Under the pieces are notes generated by a model. That model was not told the origin of the DNA and made no database searches. It worked only from the letters and a program-made list of their open reading frames with translations. Below, one piece after another: positions 57,520 through 64,000 of a stretch of 64,000 nucleotides of DNA (its first letter is position 1; each line of letters starts with the position of its first letter). The DNA is from Smallanthus sonchifolius (taxonomy: Eukaryota > Streptophyta > Magnoliopsida > Asterales > Asteraceae): positions 26,716,350 to 26,780,349 of the forward strand of contig CM042030.1 of NCBI GenBank assembly GCA_023525975.1, given 5' to 3'. Position numbers and translations under genes: made by a program.

Positions 57520-59254
57520 CTGCACGAGTAACAAAAGAATTAGTTAGATTTGGAGACCCAAGCCATTGTGGTCTTGGGTCGTCCATCCTTTTCAAAATAA
57601 ACTACTTCCTTTAACTCACAGTCATGATGACTGTTCAAAATTGATGAATCTTTATAAGAAATAGAACTAGGAGATTGAGAAGTTTTGGATTTTGCAGTCC
57701 AAGATCTCTTCTGTTTCTTAACTGGAACAGGAGACTTTGGTTCAACTACAGCAGGTGAACTTGTGGAAGCTTCACCTGACTGAACTGAAGTCAGCTGTTC
57801 AAGCTTTCTCAACCTCTTGTTCCGTCTCCTTCTCTGTGGCTTAGAGAGTCTTGCCACAAGTTTCTCACCAGTACGTGTAGTACCAGAGGTAGATACACGA
57901 GGTACAGTAGGTTGCGTACCTCTCTAGAAACAGATGGTTTGGCTTCAGATTTAATCTTAGGCTTTACCATCGGTTTGACTGGTGGTTTCACCATATTTTT
58001 CTTTGGATGTTTGGGAGATGGTTTCACTGGTGGCGACCTGGGGATAACAGTTTGTTGTGGAACAACATGCCGTTTCCCTTGCTTCTTAGAAGGACAGTTC
58101 AAAAAAATGTGACCAACCAAGCCACAGTGAAAACAGTTCCTCTTGTCTACATAAGTTCTCTTGTAAGGCTCATTAGATCTGGCCTTAGATAACTCAGCAT
58201 TATGAGAAGGAGGAGTTGGTTTATGAACATTAGTCTGAACCTTAACAGTTTGGTTTTTGGGGGTATAATATTTTTCTAAATTTTCTTTATACCCAAGCCC
58301 ATAGTGAGCTGAAAAAGCTTTTTTATTTGCTTGGTTAAGACTTTTATAACCCCCATAAAGCATTACCTTTAGATTATCATTTGTTTCAATGATATCGAGT
58401 TCAGTTAAAATGCAATTATCACCATTAGTGATAACATTTTTCTTTACCTTTAGTTCAGTCAACAACTCCTCAGATACTACTCCTTCAGGGCAAGAGTTAA
58501 CCGACCCATTTTCAGAAGCAGTAACAAACTCCTCACTAGATGTGGAGTTAGCCTTACTTGAGGATTCATCCTTTTTAGGGGAATCATCCTTATCAGAGGA
58601 CTCATCTAGACAAATGAGATCAATGTCTATTAAGCTATTGATAAACTTCCCGCTCACTGGTGGAGGAATGACATTAGTACCCAAACCTATCCCATTCAGT
58701 TGTCTCACCACAGATTCGTAGTGTTCCACCACAAAGCGAGAGTTTTTCAACTTCTCATTAGTGCATTTTAACTGCAAGATCTCATTTTGCAGTTTGTTGA
58801 TTTCATTTCCGTTTTTCTAACCCCCTGTATGCAACATCTAAGTGAAGCTGTTGATCACTTATTTTTAAGGAATATTCACATTTTTCTTTTTTCAACGTTT
58901 CAATAGAATCTTTAAAACGTTTTTCATTTTCTTTATAGTTTAGAGTTGCCATACTTAGGGGTTCGATTTTGTCTTGGAGCCTAAAATTTTCAAGTTTTAG
59001 CCCTAGACATTTAGAACATGAAACAACAGAGAAAGGGTTAGAATCTACCTCAGACGATGAACTTGTTGCTTCTCCAATGGCCATGAGAGCAACAACAGTG
59101 GTTGATTCCTTTTCTTCATCAGCTGCAGAAGCTTCCTTTTCTTTAGCTCCTTTACCTTCTCTGTAGCATCAGTTGTAGATTCTTCTAGGTTAGCCATAGA
59201 AGCTTCCCTTTTCTCTGCTTCCATCATCTCCATGATCTCAGCCATGAGACCAAC
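57520..59254 (-). other. Putative intron in Sirevirus B gag
   Basis: On the minus strand the donor ATACAG|GTTGGTC is at 59255/59254 and the acceptor TTTTGTTACTCGTGCAG|GG at 57520/57519, 1,735 nt in all. CTAAC and CTAAT branch-like words overlap the gag stop (TAA at 57542-57540). Both borders fall between codons (phase 0), giving a glutamine-glycine join as in family A. The position after the knuckle and the FDW motif is the same as in A2. Confidence 0.65.
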
Positions 59255-60655
59255 CTGTATTTGTACGATGATGGCATCCTCAAGATGAACACCCCAGTCA
59301 AAGCTGTCGTCCTGTTGTGCTACCAGTGCATTGGACGTTCCACCTTGGCTTTGATTGTGGTGGTTTGGATTGTTGTAGCCATGGCTGTTTCCTTGGCTGA
59401 GTCGGGTAAAACCAGAGGCAGGTGCTCTGTCTTTCTGACACTCACGAGCAAAGTGTCCATAGTTCAGACACTTGTAGCACTTGGCCTTAGATTTGTCAAA
59501 CCCGACCTTGGCATTAGGATGCTCGCCAATAAACTTTCTTCCTGTTCTGTTCAGGAAACGCTTGGCTCTCCTCAATAGCATGGCCATATTCCATTGAATA
59601 TCCATGTCCTCCATGTCATCAGGATCCACTTGATTAAAATCTTCTTCAATCGTCTCTGGATTAGTAAGCTTGCCACCTATGAAATTCTCATAAGCAAGCA
59701 TACAAGATGAGAATAGTACTACATGATCTTCAGCTATTCTGGCTAAAGCTGAGTTGTTAGCTGAAGACGTAGCAGGAGGATTTCTTGAGGTATTTTGATG
59801 ATGAGACCCCAACCCCGATCCTGAAGCATAGCAAGCATGACCACCACACCCAGTTGAGTGGTCTTCTTCAGTAGGAGTTCCAGTGAAGAGGGCAATTCCA
59901 GAGCCCGATGACTTGGATGTAGAAGTCGTCCCATGATACATAGAAGGGTCTTGTATCTGGGGTCTTCCAGAGCTCTCCTTTCTTCTTAGGTTCATGTCAT
60001 GAGCTTGAACCTTTCCTATTGCCTCCTCAACAGTCAACTCATAGAATTTAGGATTTTCCCTCATCAGGGTTGTGTATATCTCAAATTTGGGTGGTAAAGC
60101 ATCCAAAAACTTTTCCACCATCTCTTCATCTGGAAACCTGAGTTCAAAAGCCTTCAACTCAGTCTGTAAATGATAGAATCTAGAGATGAGGTCATCTAAA
60201 GATTCGTTCTCTAAAAATCTGAAGCACTCATACTGCTTCCTGAGAAGATCCCGCTTACTTTTCTTGATGTCACTATTTCCTTCGAATCTCTTATGTAAAG
60301 CTTTCCAGAGATCCTTAGAATTGTCATACCCTCGGAAACTGTGGAACAATTCCCAAGTTAATGCCATAGTGATCGAACCAAGTGCCTTCTTTTCTCGGTC
60401 ATAAGCTTTCTTTTCTTCGTCAGAAAACTTAGATATAGGTTTGGGCATGGTTTAATCAAGATAGAAGTGTGTGGGATGCTTATATCCCTCAAGGATTGGT
60501 ATCCATAGTGATGAGTCGGTATACGAAATGTAGTGCTCAAAACGTGCTTTCCAATTGGAATAGTCGTTCACGTTCAACAACTTTGGTGGTTTCTGTGGTG
60601 TACCGATCTCATTATCATAATTCAGCAGGTTTCCAAGATTCTGAAGATTCAACAT
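57540..60655 (-). pseudogene. Sirevirus B gag, long form
   Basis: It starts MLNLQNLGNLLNYDNE at 60655. A TAA at 60454-60452 interrupts an otherwise continuous frame, then PKPISKFSDEEKKAYDREKK follows with the UBN2-type gag domain (WELFHSFRGYDNSKDLWKAL, FLENESLDDLISRFYHL). A knuckle CYKCLNYGHFAREC lies near 59470 and FDWGVHLED near 59300. Past the putative donor it continues through a coiled coil (about 59000-58740), an acidic region, a second knuckle CFHCGLVGHIFLNC (about 58140) and a Lys/Pro-rich tail. It ends MAWVSKSN-stop at 57540. Frame changes near 59130, 58800 and 57840 break the distal part. Confidence 0.8.
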
Positions 60656-60794
60656 AGTGAACATTTAGTCAAATTTTAGAAAATTCAGACACAGTTGCGC
60701 ACTTGGTTTTGGCCTTGCGCACTTGAGAAATAGTCTTGCGTATTTAGATTTCCTCTTGCGTACTTGTAAGTACGCAGGAGTAAATGTAAGTACG
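60656..60794 (-). other. Sirevirus B leader, interrupted by GYP2
   Basis: This is the sequence just upstream of gag. It contains half-sites and one full palindrome of the TGCGYACTT / AAGTRCGCA family (60697-60779), including TTGCGTACTTGTAAGTACGC. It is cut at 60794 by the end of the GYP2 LTR, and the five bases before the cut are GTACG. Confidence 0.55.
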
Positions 60795-62750
60795 TGTAAG
60801 GCCCCAAACCCGGGAGGCCTCACTTGTTGGATTTACTCATTCACAAACAGTTCTTAAACTTGATTATTAATTAACGCAACGGAAAATTTCATTAAAACAT
60901 AGTCGTTACATCATTTAACATGCGGAAGCGTAACATAATCTATTACATAAACATATCTTAATCTACTCATAACGGGATGCCAGTCTTCATGATCAACCGG
61001 GTAACTCTTCTCACTTGCCAAGCATCACCGTCCATCATCCATACCTGCCTTAACCTGAATGTGCATACTAAAAAGTCAGCTACGCTGGTGAGTTCTAGTT
61101 TTAACATATAATTTTAGCTTCAAATAATTTGCCAAAAACATAACTTCATAACTTCATACTTCATTTAATAAAAAGCGTACGTAAAATAATGCAATAACAA
61201 AACATAACACTTCATAAACATAAGTCAACGAACATATCGAATCTGCGCCTTCTCGTAACCGTCAAATCCCTTCGTTACATACTGGTTGAATAATCTAAGG
61301 ATCACCACCACTAGGCCCATCATCACCGTACTGTCCTTCGGGTGAGGAACTCCTAGGGCCCGATACTTAGGTCATCCAACCCTTCAAGCACGGCGTCCCA
61401 AAGGATAGCGCGTACCAAACTTCAAGCACTGCACCCCGAAGGGCGCAAGTACCAAACTTCAAGCACGACTACCCCGTAAGGTAAATCGTACCAAACTTCA
61501 AGGATCACGATAATCCCCTTGACGACCGTCATCGCCCCAGTTGTACAACAGTTGGCCAGCCACAAAGACCCCTAAAAGGTAAAAGCCCATAACATACTTC
61601 CCATCCCTTAACCTTCATTCCCTAAGGAATAATGGCAGATTCGTTCGTTTGTGACTTTCGTAAACCTTCGCTTCTTTTACTTCAAAACTTCAGTTAAAGA
61701 ATTCGTACGTTTTATTAAAAACATGCATTCATTCATAAACATTTCGTAACTTCATAAACTTCTTTTGGCAAAATATTTCATAAACACTTCTTACTTAACA
61801 CTTCCTTCAAAAACAACGTCCATAAACATCATTTTATAAAACGTTACATACAACATTCATAAACATCGTTTTATAAAATAGTCACATCGTTACGTATGCA
61901 CACCAGCCCAAAAACATTATTAAAACATTTAAAAGAGGGCTTCTAGAACTAACCAGATACGCTAATATGGGTTGTCCTAAACGAAGGTCCAACAACGTCA
62001 CTTCCGATCTGAATTGATTAGTTAAATACACATCAGACCAATCCCGACTCTAACGGTTTAACCATTCTAACATACTGACTTCACTTAACCAGTTCTGATG
62101 TCTGCGCACTTGGCAAGTGCGCAGACCCTGCTGCCTGCGCACTTAGCAAGTGCGCAGACCCTGCTGCCTGCGCACTTATCAAGTGCGCAGGTCCCTCCAC
62201 CTGCGCACTTAGCAAGTGTGCAGGTCCCTCCTCCTGCACACTTAGCAAGTGCGCAGGACCTGCTCCGTGCGCACTTAGCAAGTGCGCACGACCTGTTCTT
62301 CGCGAAAAACCCTAACTTTCGCATGCAGGTCTGATCTCGTCAAGATCTCGAACCTGTTTGCATCCAAAACGTTCGTTTTCCATTAAGGAACTCAATCTAT
62401 GTTTATCCTTCAGTTTCATCCGTTAAAATGTTACATTTTCACCCAAAACCCGAAAAACCCAAAAACGAGCTAAAACTCAGATTTAGGTCGGATTGTTACC
62501 TGAATCGAGCTTCTGATCCGGTGGTTCTTCTCACGAGTGCAAGAGACACGAGCGGGTGCAATCTTGTGCGATTCCGACACTTTCTCTCTCTATGGTTTCT
62601 CTCTCTCTAGAATTGCAAATGAGAGAAACATGTGGTGATCTTGGCTATTTATAGGGGCGACCTCCCCAAGCCCGGTTCACGACTGACCCGGCCCGACTTC
62701 GGCCCGCTTGAACTCGTTAACTTTATTTCTCGACATTTTGGGATGTTACA
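60795..62750 (-). repeat. GYP2 3' LTR (1,956 bp)
   Basis: On the minus strand it starts TGTAACATCCCAAAATG and ends GGGTTTGGGGCCTTACA. A TATA box CTATAAATAGC (minus, about 62644-62654) is a likely promoter. It shares GTCAGCTACGCTGGTGAGTT-like words with the GYP1-type LTR at 37260, showing a common family. Imperfect repeats of GTACCAAACTTCAAGCAC lie at 61410-61505. The 33-bp palindromic array lies at 62098-62296, on the upstream side of the LTR (minus sense) but downstream of the TATA. Confidence 0.85.
62098..62296. repeat. 33-bp tandem array, each unit a TGCGCACTT/AAGTGCGCA palindrome
   Basis: Six head-to-tail units of 33 bp each consist of a 21-bp palindrome (half-sites TGCGCACTT and AAGTGCGCA around a 3-bp AGC/GGC/ATC spacer) plus a 12-bp linker such as GACCCTGCTGCC. 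The palindrome is kept better than the linkers. A few changes (AAGTGTGCA, TGCACACTT) are single substitutions. Because 33 is divisible by three, all frames are open; those frames are not genes. Confidence 0.95.
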
Positions 62751-62790
62751 AGTCTACCCCCCTTATAATAGGTTTCGTCCCCGAAACCTA

Positions 62791-64000
62791 TCACAAGTCA
62801 AATAATTGAGGGTACGACTCCCTCATTTCCGCCTCCGTTTCCCATGTAGCCTCTGATCACTTTCGGTGCCTCCATTGGACTTTAACTAATGGAATAACTT
62901 TATTACGCAAACACTTCTCCTTTCGGTCTAAGATGGCCACGGGTTCTTCGATGTAATTAAGGCTGTTGTCGACCTCGATGTCAGTAAGTGGTACGTGAGC
63001 CGATTCATCCGCCAAACACTTTCGCAAGTGTGATACATGGAAGGTAGGATGAATCCCACTTAACTCATCAGGCAACTCCAACCGATAAGCGACTTCCCCA
63101 ACCCGTGCCATTATCCTGAACGGTCCGACAAACCTCGGACTTAACTTTCCTCTCTTCCTGAATCGTATGATTCCCTTTCAGGGCGACACTTTCAACATTA
63201 CTCTGTCCCCAACATCAAACTCGATAGGCCTTCGTCGTCTATCCGCATAGGATTTCTGGCGATCTTGTGCGGCCTTCATTCGAGCTTTGATTTGATCAAA
63301 CCTTTCTGACGTTTCTTTTATGACTTCCAGACTTCCTAACTCCTTCTGTCCAATCTCACCCCAACAAACCGGGGTCCTGCATCTTCTACCATACAACATT
63401 TCGTAAGGCGGCATGCCTATAGTCGTGTGATGACTATTGTTGTAGGAGAATTCGGCTAACGGCAGATGACTGTCCCAACTGTCACCGAAGTCGATAATAC
63501 AAGCACATAGCATATCTTCCAATGTCTGAATGGTCCTTTCGGACTGACCATCCGTTTGCGGGTGGTATGCCGTGCTGATATTAAGCCTTGTGCCCATCGC
63601 CTCATGAAATCTTTTCCAGAACCCCGATGTGAATCGTGTGTCCCGGTCAGATACGATCGTCAAAGGCATCCCATGCCGTGCTACTACTTCATTGATAAAC
63701 ACTTCTGCTAACCTTTCCGACGAGAACGTCTCGCGAATAGGTAGGAAATGAGCACTTTTCGTTAATCGGTCCATAATTACCCAAATGGTGTCATGACCTT
63801 TAGCTGTGCGGGGTAGCTTGGTTATGAAGTCCATGGTAATGTGTTCCTACTTCCATTCTGGTATATCAAGTGGTTGGATCTTTCCGTACGGTTTCTGGTG
63901 TTCAGCCTTTACTTGCGAGCAAGTCAAACACTTGCTTACATACTTCGTTACATCACATTTCATTCCAGGCCACCAGTAGTCCTTCTTCAGGTCTTGGTAC
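62791..64000 (-). pseudogene. GYP2 integrase and chromodomain (3' end of pol)
   Basis: From the window edge: end of the integrase zinc finger (YWWPGMKCDV, CLTCSQVKAEH), then the core with MDFITKLPRTAKGHD, SDRDTRFTSGFWKRF and GQSERTIQTLEDM (all catalytic acids present). HPTFHVSHLRKCL and a chromodomain follow (VKVQWRHRK then SEATWETE), ending FDL-stop at 62791. Three in-frame stops (near 63848, 63177 and 62852) interrupt a frame that is otherwise conserved and open, so this is a young but inactive copy. A leftward neighbour on the same strand is its own LTR. Confidence 0.9.

Larger units (their letters stand above)
45971..60794 (-). mobile_element. Sirevirus B (Ty1/copia), minus strand
   Basis: Reading from high to low coordinates: leader (60794-60656), gag, protease, integrase start, inserted A3 fragment (56731-54841), integrase-RT-RNase H, a 2.2-kb palindrome-rich spacer, envelope-like ORF, polypurine tract and 3' LTR (46496-45971). 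It is clearly diverged from family A (for example integrase RSDNGTEF versus RCDQGTEF) but has the same layout. Its 5' LTR and primer site are not visible because GYP2 is inserted in the leader at 60794/60795. Stops and frameshifts in every ORF mark it as degenerate. Confidence 0.85.
60795..64000 (-). mobile_element. Ty3/gypsy chromovirus GYP2, minus strand, 5' part outside window
   Basis: A 3' LTR (62750-60795) is preceded on the minus strand by a polypurine tract (ATAAGGGGGGTAGA, about 62765-62752) and by integrase plus chromodomain coding sequence to the window edge. It is related to GYP1 but is a different copy with only a few stops. It is inserted in the leader of Sirevirus B. Confidence 0.85.

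Noticed and set aside
62081..62334. Overlapping ORFs on both strands (AHLASAQ / CALAKCAG repeats)
   Set aside because: They are translations of the 33-bp palindromic array, open in several frames for the same reason.

Overview
The window is nuclear DNA of a flowering plant. It holds one intact housekeeping gene, long AT-rich non-coding stretches, and Ty1/copia elements of the Sirevirus type and Ty3/gypsy chromoviruses with plant-style Met-tRNA primer sites. Family resemblance suggests a large-genome asterid, perhaps Asteraceae; this is a guess from general familiarity, not a search result.

Layout. 106-1401 is an intact, intronless N-myristoyltransferase gene. 2129-3735 (minus) is a decayed copy of a conserved plant gene of unknown function. 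From about 4426 to the right edge the window is essentially all mobile DNA, stacked by nested insertion. Nest 1: a DNA transposon with long inverted ends (4426-6212 plus 34179-34228) carries a hAT-like MITE (4701-5179) and was split by a gypsy chromovirus, GYP1 (6213-34178). GYP1 was split by a 3.8-kb gypsy solo LTR (8579-12393) and by a Sirevirus, A1 (12725-28020). A1 was split by a 3.6-kb gypsy LTR (21619-25216), which holds a second hAT-like MITE (23194-23661). Nest 2: an inverted GYP1-type LTR piece (36993-37696) is cut by another long LTR (37697-40604), then by Sirevirus A2 (40605-45970), then by a minus-strand Sirevirus of another family, B (45971-60794). B contains a truncated A-family piece, A3 (54841-56731), and a second minus-strand gypsy, GYP2 (60795-64000, running off the edge). 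Most junctions show 5-bp (LTR element) or 8-bp (MITE) target duplications.

Most interesting signal. Sirevirus A2 carries a 1,652-nt segment in gag with perfect GT...AG borders (42778-44429). A1 lacks exactly this segment, as if its genome was copied from spliced RNA. The diverged family B has an equivalent phase-0 GT...AG segment at the same place (59254-57520, minus). In both, the long Gag frame ends in a stop codon under 25 nt before the acceptor, and pol lies in another frame. This suggests that splicing chooses between a long Gag (coiled coil plus extra zinc knuckles) and a short-Gag-Pol fusion. Family B also has a textbook splice acceptor 3 nt before the ATG of its envelope-like ORF, suggesting a spliced subgenomic RNA.

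Other notable points: a palindromic motif shared by the Sirevirus B non-coding regions and the GYP2 LTR; two copia insertions flanked by 145-bp and 247-bp host duplications instead of 5 bp; and premature stops that are often C-to-T type. No coding region after the first gene looks intact.
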